The notes: generated from the letters alone by a model not told the origin. Positions 1 through 13,445 are shown, numbered from the stretch's first letter. The stretch is 64,000 bases of DNA from Oreocharis arfaki (GCA_013398015.1 VZRR01010414.1:248001-312000), one strand, 5' to 3'. Program-made: numbers and translations.

Positions 1-3000
1 CAAAACATGTCACTCAGCCCAAGAAACAAGCTGATGCTCAGACTAGTTATTTTTAAATTTGGGTCTTCACAAACAGAATATCTAACAGACTTCTTAATTT
101 GTTATGCCACTCACTGGCTTTAAATCTACAGCACCATTTAGCAACAAGACCAGTTTTGCTGTCAGTCTTGCTGCCTGCTGTGTTGTACCACTACCTGCAA
201 CCTGCAGTACTTGATGACAGCCTGTATGTTTAAACTAGAAGCAGCTTCAATTATAGTTTAAGCAAACTCAGGGGGTTTTGATCTAGTGCATTAGAATGCT
301 TACATCTGTTTTCCTACCTACCACACAGGAGCTGAGGAGTTGTAGGTTTCTATATCGCTCTGATTTGATTCCACACAAACAGGAAGTCCTGCATTTCTAA
401 CACAGGGAAGATGTGGGACTTAGAGCTACATGGTAAAACCATAACAGTAGGTGAGTTCTAGCCCTCACTTTCTAGAATGTATTTTAGGCTACCCATGAGA
501 AATTCTCTCTTATGGTCAAATAGGTCTTGGACTGCTCAGATTAATATGCCTGTACTGGAACCATTGTGACACCGCCAATAACTACCTGAAATTGGAGCCT
601 AAGGTGTTGAGAGCACCTTAAAATTGTGACTCCGTATGCCCCAACTTGGCCTCATTATTCACTGCAAACTCCAAAACAGAGACACAAGCCTACCAATGTC
701 TCTGTCTGCCTATGTCCTTCTGTTCAGAAAACACTGAGTACTGCCTCAGTGAACACTATGTGGAAAGCATTAAAGTTGGTTTGCAGCTTTCATTCTTTTC
801 CATTTGTCTTTTCTGATGAAATATCCTGTTTCTACTCAACAATTTCCACAAGTACCATACTCAGCCTCAAAGTCTCTGAATGCCTTGCTGTTTGAAAGAC
901 TTTAAGTTCTACAACTGTGAAAAGTGATAAAAAGGTTTTCTATTATCTGCCTCCTTCAGCAGCCCCTTTTTTCCCCTCCACTTTCTATTTAATGTAACTT
1001 AACACACTTACTCAGAACTCCTTCTTTCCAAGTTATGGCATAAATTTAATAGATGCAGAAATCATGCAGCTTACATTGCATATGCCCTATACCCTTTCTC
1101 TAAAATCGTTTTGCCTACTCCCATTGTCAATGGTTTGGAGCGAGGGCAAACACCCTCTAACTTCACTATGCCAGCCAAGTGAGCTCCCACCCTAGGCTCT
1201 CTCCACTGCAATAAGGCAGCACATGTCGTTAAGAGGAAAATGCAGGGAATGGCTGAGAAGCTGGTTGCCAGGAAGAACAAAACAAAAACTGAAGGCAATA
1301 TATTTGGCAGGTAAGTTTGAAAGAAGTCTGAAAGAGAAAATAGAAATAGAAAATCTAATAGAAAAGGAAATATGGAATGATAGACCAAAGAAAGCAGCAG
1401 AAATCAAGAACCTGACAAAGAGATCTGGGAAGTCAGTATGTTAAACCTGAAGTATTTGCTGCATACCTAATATTCTTACAGTATTCTAGATGCAGTCCAG
1501 TACTGATCATTCCTATTTCTTTGATTCTTCCAATTATTTTATTTCTTTGGCTTTTACATTCTTTCTACCAAGCAGGGCTTATCGTTTTACCCTGAGCTCA
1601 TCCTTCTCTTTTACAAGCCAAAACCTCAGAAAACCAAGTTGGTATCTGGTGCAATGAATTATTTTGGTGTTACCAGCACAGCAAAGGACCACCACCCATA
1701 CTCATCCAGTCTCCTGTGTACTCCACAGGAGTGACAGCAGCCTGAAGCCTTCGGGTGGGAACAAACAGACCAACCAACACTGCCCTGAAAAGAATTTCAG
1801 CTACAGATGCAGTCTGCAAAGTGAAATCTCAAACTTTATGGCTCTAAAAACCACCTGCAAAGAAAACTTAGCATAGAAAGGAAGAAATCTTGATTATTTC
1901 TTCCAATGGCAAAATCTAAATATAAGTAGTTCAAAAAAGCCAGGCTTTTTTTAAGTGTATGTCAAACTCCAACAATACAGGCTCCCTGCAACAATGCTAT
2001 TAATATAACCATTCTTATTTGCACATTTTTACCACAGGAAACAAGCTCCTATTGTTTCTAATCTTTAACATACTGAATAATATTTTCAACAAGATAATTC
2101 CAAACACATTTCCTCTTGTAGCTATTTTATTACATTTCCTACAGATAATGCTTACAAAATTATCTCACTTACTGTTATTACTGTAGCCTCTGGCTTAGGA
2201 GACAAACGCTAATAAAAAGAAAAATTCTGGTTTACGGTTTTTAGTTCTAACAGGTATAAAACCTTCCTGTGTTTAGCCTCTGTTATCAAAGCTCACAGTG
2301 GAAAGTGACCAAAAATCCATAAATTAATCCAACTTCTAAAAAAAAATCCCCAAACCTCCAAGTGTCAATCACCCGTAGCCTATCAAACAGGACAAAATAC
2401 CTTCAGCAGTGCTTCTAAAGAAGTTATAATTATTCTGTTTTATGTGACTGAAAGATTAGAAGGCTCATCCCATATTTTAGGGGAAAAAAAAGAAAAAATA
2501 AATTGAATAATCACTTGTTAATGACAGGCTTTCACACTGAGATAGAAAACCCGATGTTTTTACACTATGGTGCATCTGAAGCTACGGTGTGATAAGGGAA
2601 AACGGGAACTAATGTAAGCTGTTCTGTTTTATGGTACTGACCAAAAAGAAAATTTAATCTTGTTTTCTAGCTGAAAAAGCTTTTCTTTTTCTCTGTGCAC
2701 AAGAATAGCTGGTCAAGCAAGCAGTTCTAGGAGATAGCAAACAACTGTAATGCAAATGCTTTCCTGGGAAAATTGTAGTTTTAGTCTTCGGTATAGTAGC
2801 TGGAGAGTTAAAAATGAGTGCCTGCTATTGTTTTACTAAGACTGCCATCTGATAAGCACGCATTTTCCAAGAGACCAAGAATACAGGTTAGGAACCAAGG
2901 CTTCATTTTTAACAGACACACTGTTTTAAATTTAATCCGTTTGGATAAGTTCTTAATGGTGATTAATTTGACATAGACCAAGCAGAGTAAAGTTTTAAGG

Positions 3001-4080
3001 GAGCTCAGATTTTTATTAGCATATGTATGTCCCTAAGAATAGCTACTGAAGGACATCCTACTGATTTTCTTCTATCTATACAGATCCATATCTGGAATAA
3101 AAATCCCCCCCAAACAGTAACAGTCTAAGTTCTGTTATTTTATGTGGTAAAGTCTGAGTATTTTTCTACCTTTTTTTCCTCAGTATCTTTCTCGTTTTCA
3201 TCAAAATCACTGGGAAACTTGTCTTCATGTCTGTAGAAACCAAAGAAGGTGTGTGGTTGTTAAGAGGGTTGAATGGTTTGCACAGCATGTGCTTCAGGCT
3301 CTGAGAGAGCTGGAAATGTCTCTCACTGGTATAAGGACCGAGAAGGATGTTAGTCTGACCATTGTTTATTTTATTAAGACTGAAAACAGACTTAAAAGAG
3401 AGATCTCACTTCAGATTCCTTCTTTGTCCTCCTAATGCCCTATGTAATTTTTAGCTAAACATAGACCCTCACTTTTCTCCTCAGGTAATTCTCGATCAGT
3501 TCTGATGTACAATTTTGTCAACCACAGGGGCACCTGCAGCCTCTCAATCGCCTTTTTTCATTAAACAGAATCTCTTAATGACTTATTAATAACTCCTTTT
3601 CAGGTTGGGGAGCTGTCAAAGTTAAAATCAAAGCAAGTGAATACATCAGCAATAGCTAATTACTACATACCCAAGCAGTGGTTGACATTTGACAGACCTG
3701 TTTCATGCACAGAACATTGCTAGGTCTACTCTGCTCCTACTCAGGTAACAAACAAAACTGTTCTTGACTTTACTAGGAATCATTCTTAGCTGATATTTGT
3801 CTTATTGGAATGCTTAATTAAGACAGATTTCAGAGATAAGTCAGAAAGATGCTGTGCCCAGAGGCTGCCCACTCCTGCTGTCCTCCAGCAGGACCACACT
3901 CAGTGGCTTTTCCTGCTGTCCTCCCCAACACTTGCAGCACATGGGGCAGGGACAATGGGGAAACAAGACTCTGCCATTGCTCTTTTCAGTGAGCATGGTG
4001 ACTTTTTCACTTCATACAGCTTCACCATCAACAAACTGTTGGCTCATACAGCTGCTTGATCACCAGTACATAATTCCTTT
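1..4080. other. Gene-poor 5' flank, no gene recognised
   Basis: This AT-rich unique-looking DNA has no recognisable exon, repeat family or RNA gene. The open stretches here are short and A/T-driven; for example, the plus-strand frame at 1,223-1,444 is rich in Lys and Glu because the DNA is A-rich, and I see no family motif in it. The region lies more than 10 kb upstream of the FMR1 CpG island. Confidence 0.5.
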
Positions 4081-5060
4081 TATTTACAGAATCAGATTTT
4101 CATCTCTTTCAGTGACATCTTCTCTTTGGTCTTTGATCCTCCTCTCAATTGCATCATCCAGAGCATTTTCTGTCTTGTCCATAAAACTCTTGCTATCATT
4201 TTGGTAATAGAGTCATATTCCCTAATGCTTTAGCCCAGAGGCTGAGATTTATTTATTCTATGTCCAATCAATAACAAATAGTTGAGAGACTACCTGATGA
4301 GCAATACTGTTTCATTTCCTCTCCTCAGGTAACCCCAGTCCTGCTGTTCTTCCTCAGGCTGTTGTAAAGCACATAGTGAGTTTTCAATGGGCCAAAAGCT
4401 TTGACTACCTTCATTTTCTTCTTTTACGAGTGACATAACCAAAGGCTTTGACAGAATTTACATTTACTATAGGAAGTTTTTTGTTTGTATGAATTTTGGC
4501 ACAACAATTTGTGTTTATACCAATTGGAAGCTGTTTAACACTAAACTGCCACACTACTTCATTAAGACAAATTCCTTCAGGGAGCAGGATGCCTATCATC
4601 ATAATGTCATATAAGAACAATTGGTCTCTTGTGATTCTGACTGATAATACTTGTCTCTTTCTGGGAAATGCTAGACAGCCATTTCAGAGACATTTTTCTT
4701 TTGTTCAGAGATGCTTTTCTCAGCAGTTGGTTAACTGTGTCTTCTGTTATTTTATCCTTCCATGTTCATCAGCTACTTTTTGGCAATACCTGACATCCCT
4801 ATAAATCCTTCGTGGCAGAAACTGTGTCCACAACCTTTCTTTGGTATAGTTTCCAACTCTGAAATCTGCTGCAATGTACTCAGCAGATGAGTTTTAACAA
4901 AGCACTGAAAGAGTCAATAAAGAAGAAAAATAGTGCCTCTTAAGCTTTATTTTTAACCACAGATGTGGCATTTTAATATTTAATGAAAACCGGACACGGA
5001 CATCACTTCTTGTTCCATCAAATAGCATGAATATCTGAACATGCTTGAAATGCAGAATTA
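4081..5060 (-). pseudogene. Possible decayed coding sequence, unidentified
   Basis: On the minus strand several open blocks with protein-like composition follow one another but change frame repeatedly. Examples are a block around 4,960-5,060, one around 4,770-4,920, one around 4,625-4,770, a 69-codon block ending at 4,411, and a short block at 4,085-4,185 ending in TAA. No intron-like gaps clearly separate them, so the pattern would fit an old processed pseudogene or transposon fragment. I do not recognise the protein. The A-rich strand can mimic coding composition (many Lys, Glu, Asn), so chance is a serious alternative. Confidence 0.2.
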
Positions 5061-5070
5061 CTGCACCATT

Positions 5071-5130
5071 ACAGAATCACAGAATAATTTATATTGGAAG
5101 GCATGTCTGAAGGTCATGCAGTGCAACTCT
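5071..5130 (-). mobile_element. CR1 LINE 3'-end fragment
   Basis: The CAGAATCACAGAAT start, followed by a degenerate TTGGAAGG-type block and a GGTCATGCAGTGCAAC-type block, is the reverse complement of the usual avian CR1 3' terminus. It is short and diverged. Confidence 0.7.
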
Positions 5131-7440
5131 GTTCTTAGCTGGGCAGCTTAGATCCTGCAGACTGAAGCAGGAGATGACAGGAGGAACTTTGACCTCACTG
5201 GAACAGTAGCAAAGCTCTGGGGTTCTTCTGCTCAGCAGAGCCCTGCACAAAAACAACCATGTCACAGGACCTCAGTATTGGTGGTGGGGTGTAGCTGGTG
5301 ACTCTAGAGTGAGAAAATTACCTGTGATTCCTAGTGATAACTTTTTGCATGTTACCAACCCAAGCTTTGGTTTTGCAGACCAGGGGATGCCAAGCTGCCC
5401 ACGCTCTCAGGCAGCCAACCACAAAACAGCCACTGCAGCTGGTGCAGAGGCACAACACCTCTGCAAGAGGAACCCTGTCTTTCCCTCACTGAAATCAGAA
5501 GTTTTCCTTCCACAGTTAAAACATTCCTTTCACCAGCTCCCGGCTCAGCAATTTTTCTTATTCCAAGAGATTCAGAGAGCACTCATAAAATAAATATACC
5601 GGTCTTGTTTTCGATTTCTGAAAAATGTTTCATGTACAAAAGGAAAGCTGATGCATCAGTGAATCACACCTCTTCAAAATGCAAATCAATAACCACAACT
5701 GACATCAAAACATTGGAGTTCTGCCAAATCTTTTGTAAGGATGTGAATTGTTAATCTAACTACTACTAACATCAAGTACAGGACTAGATGTTTTGACAAT
5801 AATACTAACAAAAGCAGAAGATGTATAAAGTGGGGGGACAAATGAGTTCTGCCAAAACTCTACTTTAGGAACCTTCCCTTTAGTATTGTGATGGTTTTGC
5901 CGAAAATATCATTTGATTTAGTTAACTAATACGTTATTGAAGTGGAGCCTTTGAAAGACTAAAGAGTACAGCACCAAAGTTCCTTCTGTAGAATGAGAAT
6001 ATTTAGTTGACTTTTCATTACAACCCAAGAGAGCACAACTTCGCTCTCCATTTTCAGTATATACAATTTTCTTTGAAAGGCTGTGAAAAAGAACTCAAAG
6101 CTGAAAGGAACAGGACCATTAAAGTAAAACAGGTTTAGTCCAGTTAAAGGGTCCGTAAGGAAGCTTCAGGATTTGACACACGTACTGCACAAGTGCTTGA
6201 CAGTCTTCTGAGGGCCTGAAAGTAATGGAACAACACGCTGGGTCATGATATATAAGACAGCTCTCAAAACTAAAATTCCTCCATTCAGCATGATTAAAAA
6301 ATCCTTTATAAGAGTCTAAATTTACTATCAACAAAACCAAAAGGTTTTATAAGTTCCTAGTGTTTAATTTGTTCCAAGTATTTCTCCTGGGTTATATGAA
6401 ACACGCCTTGTCCTGGGGGGCCCTCGTGTGGCCGACGCCTGGTACTGCAGCGGCCGCCTCACAAACACCGCGCCTTTTCTGCGGGCTTAGAGGAGACAGA
6501 AAACGCCAGCTAAAATGAAGCGATTGTTGAAAGCACAGGGAAAAATAAAAGGTGAAATCATAGCTGTGTCCACGATATAAATTTATAAATGGTATGTCAA
6601 AGACTCTGTTTTGAACGAGTAAAGAATAAAACAGTAGCTACTGAGACAAAAATGTCAGCTATGTCAGCCAATAAAACAAACTAAACCAACTACAACAAAA
6701 AGCATAACTAAAAAACTATTATTTCAGGGTAATTTTTTCTTTTGCTTTTTTTTTTTCCCCACACTATTCATCTGTTGCCACAGCATAAGATTACAGCATT
6801 GTTTTCTACAACAATTAAGTGGGAAAATACAAATCATTTAAGTTATATACGCTTCTAATAGGAAGTTAAATATTGCAGTCTGTCTGGAGAATGGCATTTT
6901 ATATAGTAGTTCCATAGCAGTTCCCATCAGGGTCAATACAAATAACATTAAGGCCATATAAATGTACTGGCATAAACAGCCTTCGAAATACAGTCTTACT
7001 GCTCCTCGACATCACTGGGAGTTCCGCTATGGATTGGAAAGAGTCCTGTGATGTTTTCAGATTAATCTCAGCTAAAAGCGCACTATGTTCATAAATCTCT
7101 GTATCAGCCTCAGAGTGAAGCCTCCTGCTCCTGCACACAGCTACACAAAGGCCTGATGGTCACTCAATTGATTTACAATGGGTGCTAGAAAAACATGCTT
7201 GTGTTCTGTGTTACACACTCAGCTGAGTATTATAGAAATGTATATATTGTACAGATAATTTTCTAGTTTAGATTGATTAGAAATGTAGACTTTCTAAGCT
7301 CACGAGTTCCATCTTTGATGCTGAATCTGCAGACTCAACTTAGGGAAATTAGTTGAATTTATTACCAATCAAAATCAGAGCGGGAAAATGAGAAGTAAAA
7401 AAAATCCTAACAACACCTTTCCCCCACCTCTCTTTCCTTC
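5131..7440. other. Intergenic DNA with a CpG-rich patch
   Basis: Mostly AT-rich sequence with no recognised gene. The exception is a sharp GC/CpG patch at about 6,413-6,490 that contains a GCGGCCGC octamer at 6,450-6,457. A 79-codon minus-strand open frame at 6,899-7,138 has fairly balanced composition, but I recognise no family in it. Confidence 0.5.
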
Positions 7441-8024
7441 ATGGGCTTTAAGTTTATTCCCAATTGGAATGACTTGGGGTCACAAGTCCTGCCGGCAAAT
7501 GTGCTCCAGCACGGGCTTCTCTTTCCATGGAGCCAGATGCCTGCCACGAGCCTGCTCCAGCACAGTCATCTCATGGGGTCACAGCCTCCTCTGGGCATCC
7601 CCCTGCTCTGCTGTGGGCTCCTTCCCAGGCTGCAGATGGATCTCTGCTCCCCATGGACCCCCACGTGCTGCAGGGGCACAGCTGCCTCTCCATGGGCAGC
7701 ACCAGGGGCTGCAGGGGAATCTCTGCTCGGGTACCTGGAGCACCTCCTGCCCCTCCTGCACTGACCTGGGGGTCTGCAGGGCTGTTCCTCTCACACATAC
7801 TCACTTCTCTGGCCACAATTACTTCCCTTCTTGAATATGCTATCACAGAAGCATTATTATCATTCCTGATGGGGCTGGCCTTGGCACCAGTGCAGCTCCA
7901 TCCTGGAGCCAGCTGTCATTGGCTCTGTCAGACATGGGGGAAGCTTCTGGCAGCTTCTCACCTGCCACCCCCGTGATCCCCTCCCCACACACCCCACCAA
8001 AGCCTGGCCAGGCAAACCTAGTAC
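7441..8024 (-). mobile_element. Solo endogenous retrovirus LTR
   Basis: This GC-richer block matches, from memory, a family of long terminal repeats common in bird genomes. It carries repeated GGGCTGCAGGGG-type and CTCCAGCACGGGCTTC-type motifs, a TATCACAGAAGC block, a GACATGGGGGAAGCTTCTGGCAGCTTCTCA-like block and a terminal GGCAAACCTAGTACA. Read on the minus strand it would begin TGTAC, as LTRs do. No gag, pol or env sequence flanks it, so it is a solo LTR. The open frames of 90-150 codons inside it on both strands are by-products of its base composition. Both ends are approximate, and I could not identify a target-site duplication. Confidence 0.7.
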
Positions 8025-11000
8025 ACTGCTGAGCACTGCCCTGTAACACATACACAGGGGCTGGTTGGAAACTCAGTGAAGACCCTTGTGGAATCCATCT
8101 AAGCGTAGCTGACCACAGCGCAGCCATCCCCATCTGCATTGCTATCCAAGCTCCTGCTGACAGCCACCGCAATGTACGGCCGCACTTGCCTCCTTCTCCA
8201 AACAACCAAGAGAATCAGAGCCATTTTGATGCCAGTAACTTTTGGATACAATTCTTAATTCTGTGAACGAAAGCCACCCCAGGTAGATTAACTCCTAATG
8301 CACCAATCTTTCCTTTTCTAATCACAGCATCAATCCCTATACTCACGATGATCATGGAATATTAAGTTTATAGTTCCCAGAGATAAAAGCTCTTACTCAA
8401 AGGCTGTATGTTCATACTAGAACTCCCTGACCTGAGCTGAGGGCTGCTGCGTGACCCAGCATGCACACTGCACACAGGGCCTCTGCAGGGGGTGCTTACT
8501 GGTGTGTCCAACCACGTGAAAACAACAGAACATTTCTCTTGTGTTGCATTCTAACCAGTTGCATCCCAGGTTTTCTGGAGGTTTTTTTCTGTTTTAATTT
8601 ATCCATTTTCAAGACATAATTCAAGGAATCTTTTCACTTTCATCTCATATTATTTGGTTAGTGATTAAAAAAAAAATAGCTGAATAAACTAACATGAAAT
8701 TTTGCATATGAATGTTAGTGTAGTCTATTAAAAAGGACTGTTTACAATACCAATATGCTTCTGCAGAGGAAATAACACGCAGGTTTAATATAGTGATAAA
8801 TGCATTTGTGCAGTTACAAAGAGAAGTGGATGGAAACTCATGAGTGGAGGGTGAAACTGAATAATTAAGCAGCAAAATGCTACGTGGTACATTTTCAAAT
8901 TCACTGACATGCAAAAAGAAAAAAGGAAATCTGCTACTGATAGTTGTGGACCAACAAGAGGATATACAGCCATTGTTCTGGAAGAATGCAGAAATTACTA
9001 TTAATTTTAAATGAGAACTGTTATTCCAACAAATAACATAACATGGAGCAAAGAAGAAAGAGATTACCCACCTAGACAATTACTTCACAGGCGAGTTGAA
9101 TGACAATGTTGTTTTTTGAATAAGCAAACTGAGCTAGAGCTTGATAGTTTAATACGTAGTATTTTAAAAACACATTATTTTTAGAAAATTTTATCTGTGA
9201 AAGCTACAAATTTTAATAACCTCCTGAAGTTCAGATTCCAGTGTTTACTTCTTTGACTTTCCTCCGTGAAACTGGGAGGCTTCTGTACTCCAGGCACAAA
9301 GCAGTCTTAAATCTCTCGGCCTTCTGTCCATATTCAGGTCAGGAAGACACAGTATACCGTAGAAACTGAAAACCACCAGTGGAAACATACATCTACACTA
9401 AAGTAGAATCTGTGGTAAAAATGAACCTTCGGTGGCTACTTACTCTCTGGCTACTATACAGAAAACTATATATTCGGAGGCAGAGGTGAACTAATGACTT
9501 ATAAAACAAACAGAGAAACAGTCAAGTTTCGTTGAAGGTCAGTTTAAGTAATTAAGACAAAAAATCAATAGACTAATTGGCTCTTCTCACTAATATAATT
9601 TTAGAATGGTAAAGATTACCCACCATCCTAAAACATGTAATGAAGGATTTTCGGGTTTAATCATTTTGCAATATTCAGGTTTGTCTTTTTGCAATTGTCA
9701 TACTTTTCCTGCCTCTCCATGTGAAAACTACCTCATAGAGTATTTTATTAGCACTCCCAGACAAAGTTCACATTAACTATTCAAAGAACTGAACAAACAG
9801 GCATAGCATAATCTGATTTCCTGTCCACACATAGTAACACTCGAAGTCATCCCTGGTTTAGTTCAGCTTGTGAAAATGAATTGAATGAGTTCTGGGAATG
9901 CCCACTGCTCTACACCCTGATTGGGATATCTGTCTGTATATCTCTTCAGTCAAGGACAAGCTAGTAAAACTGCAATACTTTGGTTATATTTAACCTTCAG
10001 CTATTATTGATTATTCATAAAGCAATGCATAAGAAGTTTTTCATCTTTGTATCTCTGTTAACTGTAACTGCTTCTTCCAAGTGCTGATCTGGTTATTATC
10101 ACCATTTCAGTGAGGTTATTGAAAAGCCCTTATTGAGAATATCATGCAAACTAACAAGAAAAGAGCATCTGACCATCTTTAAAAGAGTGTAATAGTCTTC
10201 TGCCCCCTGAAACTTTTGGCTACAGCTTTAAACTGACAGGACAAGAGTCTGAATTGTTGAGTCCAATTGAAACAACTCAAAATCCTATGTATCTCACGTG
10301 AATGCAAAGTTCCTTTGTCTCAGTATCACAGTGTCAGAAATAAGATACATACACGGTGACTACCAGCCTTAAACGGAAAGATGGAGGTCAAAGTATCACC
10401 TGCATGACATGCTGGAAATCATAATGGAGGGGACAAGGAGTCAGCCCAGGAGAGGCTCCCATGTGAAGTGATGAACAAGGAAAATCAGCAGACAGAAATT
10501 TGAAAAGTTGAGTTAAAATCTCTATGAATCTTGTCAAGACTGAAGCCCAAAATAGGTGTGTAGATAAGGAGGACTGTAAAAAATTCCATTAAGAGACTTT
10601 GATAGTTAATTGGATTATCACCTTTTTAAAAGGATGTTTCATGAGTAACTCTTATCTGTAGTTCCTGACCATCCCTTTAGGTAAATCTCACCAGGTGAGG
10701 AAAATACTCAGTAGTTCCTGTCACTCATATCCCAGTGTCTATAGGAAGGGTCTTTCACAGATGCGGAGGTTGGGGAAGGCTCTGACAGCTGCTGCTGTTC
10801 CGAAAGGTTGGCACTGATGGCTATACTTTAAATTCTTAATTCCTTCGATGTATGGAACCAAAACTGGCATTTCCTGGTGAAGGTCCACGAACAACTGGAA
10901 CATCTAAGACACGAATCCTCGGATTAAAGTGTTACCTAAACTGCCACCAATGACCAAGGGTTAAGGAGTCTGATATGATCGATGAGAGTCATTTACCTGT

Positions 11001-11390
11001 GCTTTCTGTCCTTCAACCTTCCCTAAGGAGACGGGAAGGGACATTTTTCTTACACTCTCTATAACTACTTAAGAAGGTGTTTGAATAAATCAATTAGTGA
11101 ATAAAAGACAAAATTGTTCTATTTTGCCTTTTAATTATTTGGATGATGAAAAGAGGTATTTCAAATCAGAGTGCCACAAATCCAGTCAGCAGCTCAGCCT
11201 GCAAGGACCAAGCTGTGTAGATCTGAGTAAGAAACAGAAGCACTGGGTTTCTATTTTATCATCAGGACCAGATCCAGGACTTAGAAGAAGTCAGTAGAGA
11301 TTATTGGGAAATATGAAAGAATTCAAGGAAGTGAAGGGTGGGGAATTTTGGTTGAATTATAAAAGTCACTGCACACATCAGGGTTGAAAT
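8025..11390. other. Intergenic DNA, nothing recognised
   Basis: Apart from a moderately GC-rich tail next to the LTR (to about 8,215), this is AT-rich sequence without recognisable exons or repeats. The 144-codon minus-strand frame at 8,645-9,079 is dominated by Phe, Ser, Ile and Leu and looks like AT-rich noise. Confidence 0.5.
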
Positions 11391-11443
11391 TTGATGATCT
11401 TTCAGGTCCCTTCCAACCCTACACCTTCTGTGATTCTACGATT
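11391..11443 (+). mobile_element. CR1 LINE 3'-end fragment
   Basis: The sequence GATGATCTTTCAGGTCCCTTCCAACCC followed by TCTGTGATTCTACGATT is the typical CR1 3' terminus in plus orientation. It is a very short 5'-truncated copy. Confidence 0.8.
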
Positions 11444-12691
11444 GTATACAAGTGGAGTCTAATATTTCAATTAAATAACATTTTACCTTTAATAGTAGAA
11501 GACTTTAATGGAATTACTGAGATGTATTTTTACAGTGTCACTGCATTTGAAATAAAGACACATTGGAAAATATCTAGTTTACTCTAAGTCTAAGAACTAG
11601 TTACTTAATTTGTGAACACATTGCAGACGGCATGGACAGTTCAGTCTGAAAATATTTCAAAGTAAAAATCAAAGTAAAATACGAAAAACAGAAGGTAATT
11701 TGAAAAGCAAGAGGAAAGGTAAGGAGTAAATAAGCAGAAAAACTAGAGTGAGCTCTGGAGATAGGTACATGCTCTCATTAAGCAGACAAGAATTAGAACA
11801 TTCATTAGTAAGGTCAAAATAAAAAATGTTAAATTTAAGCAATGGCAATGAAAATTTAAGCATTAGGGAAGATTATACAGTACAGCAGCTTTTATCTTGG
11901 GGAGAGTAGTGAAATCATCACTGGAAGGCAGAGCTAAATTATATTTACATTCTGTCTGCTCAGAGATAATCTGCCTTCGTGACAGTAACCTATTTAATTA
12001 AAAAGAGAATAATTATGACAAACAATGAGTGGAAAAACAAAATGGCATAACTTCAGCTAACTTTCAGAGCTGAGCATCATCACTCCTGGCAGACTGTTGA
12101 AATGTTGAGTTGAACCATTTACATGGTTTCTAGTTTTAAAAAAAAGTATTTCTAACATGAACCAAGTCACAAGAGTGATCCATTGTACCTACATTTCTTC
12201 ATGGAGAGTCTGTAAGATGTAATCTCTGTCTGGTGAGGTTTTATCCATACAAGAAACTTGTCATTGCTTCTCTGCTCCTCATCTTTAAATTTTTCTTTCT
12301 TCAGTTCCTCTTGGACCCTCTGCCATACTCACGCAGCTTAGTCCTGTGACTGTCTAATGAGTGCAGTGGGTGCAGAATTTCACCACATGACTCATGTAAG
12401 GAGAGCATCACATATTCAGAGAAATCACAGACACAGTAATGCATTGTGATTTTTTGAGCATAAAGGTGTAACAGTGGGGATTCTTTTCCTTCTCTGATTC
12501 TTTGTACTTATGTTAGAAAACATGAAGATGTTAATGTTTGTGCAGGTCTAACGTAAGGTTGAACAAGGAGCTTTTGTGCCAGTGCACTTTAAGTTGTAGA
12601 TGTTTCATCATATCAGAGCTCTTCATTCACCGCCAGGTTCTACAGTGAACTGTATGTGCAACGTCATGTTGAAATGTCCGTGAGGGTTTAA

Positions 12692-12760
12692 TTGCAGCTG
12701 AAGGCTGCAGTCGATGATCTTGGAGGTCTTTTCCAACATTATTCAATCTACAGTCCTAAA
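12692..12760 (+). mobile_element. Degenerate CR1 3'-end fragment
   Basis: CTGCAGTCGATGATCTTGGAGGTCTTTTCCAAC resembles the CR1 3' end in plus orientation. The terminal octamer repeat is eroded. Confidence 0.6.
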
Positions 12761-12941
12761 ATAACAGGGAACAGTGTTACACGGGGAACTTGTGTGATGA
12801 ACAAAGGAACTGCTACAGGGCAAGGCAGAGGAATTGTCCCTTCAGCTAAGCTCGTCTGGTGCCAGGCCCCTTGGGAGGTGTTCAGGTCTTCAGCAAAACC
12901 ACCACAGCAGGAGCAGGACCGTTCCTAATGCAGTCACATTT

Positions 12942-13445
12942 CACAGAATCACAAAATGTCCTGAGTTGGAAGCGACTCACAAAGATCACCAAAGTGCAAC
13001 TCCTGGCCCTGTAAAGGACAGCCCCAAGGATCCCACCCCGTACATGAGCATTGTACAAACACTTCTTGAGCTGCGGCAGCCTTGGCGCTGTGACCACTGC
13101 CCTGGAGAGCCTGTTCAGGGCTCGACCACCCTCTGGGTGAAGAACCTTTTCCTGGTATTTCCTTTTCCTCAACCTTCCTTGATTCAGCCCCAGGCCATTC
13201 CCTCGCATCTTGTCACTGGTCACCACCGAGAGCAGTGTTTGTCCCTCGTGAGGAAGCTGCAGACTGCGATCGGGTCTCCCCGCAGTCTCCTCCACGCTGA
13301 ACACACCAAGTGCCCTCAGCCGCTCCTCACACGGCTTCCCCTCAAGGGCCTTCACCATCCTCGTGGCCTCCTTTGGACGCTAACAGCTATAGCTCTTTCT
13401 TGTACTGTGGTGCCCAAAACTGCACAAAGGATTCAAGGTGTGTGT
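12942..13445 (-). mobile_element. CR1 LINE fragment next to FMR1 promoter
   Basis: The fragment starts with CACAGAATCACAAAATG and continues through the usual reverse-strand CR1 blocks: GAGTTGGAAG, a block listing preceding cost-free motifs such as CTGGAGAGCCTGTTC, CACCCTCTGGGTGAAGAACC, and CTCCTCCACGCTGAAC. The long open frames across it on both strands are relics or chance. It stops only about 60 bp short of the start of the FMR1 CpG island. Confidence 0.9.

Noticed and set aside
7388..8205. Overlapping open frames up to 149 codons on both strands
   Set aside because: They fall in a solo LTR whose GC-rich composition lacks stops; no retroviral protein motif is present.
8645..9079. 144-codon minus-strand frame
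   Set aside because: Composition is Phe/Ser/Ile/Leu-rich as expected for AT-rich noise; no start context, domain or splice structure.
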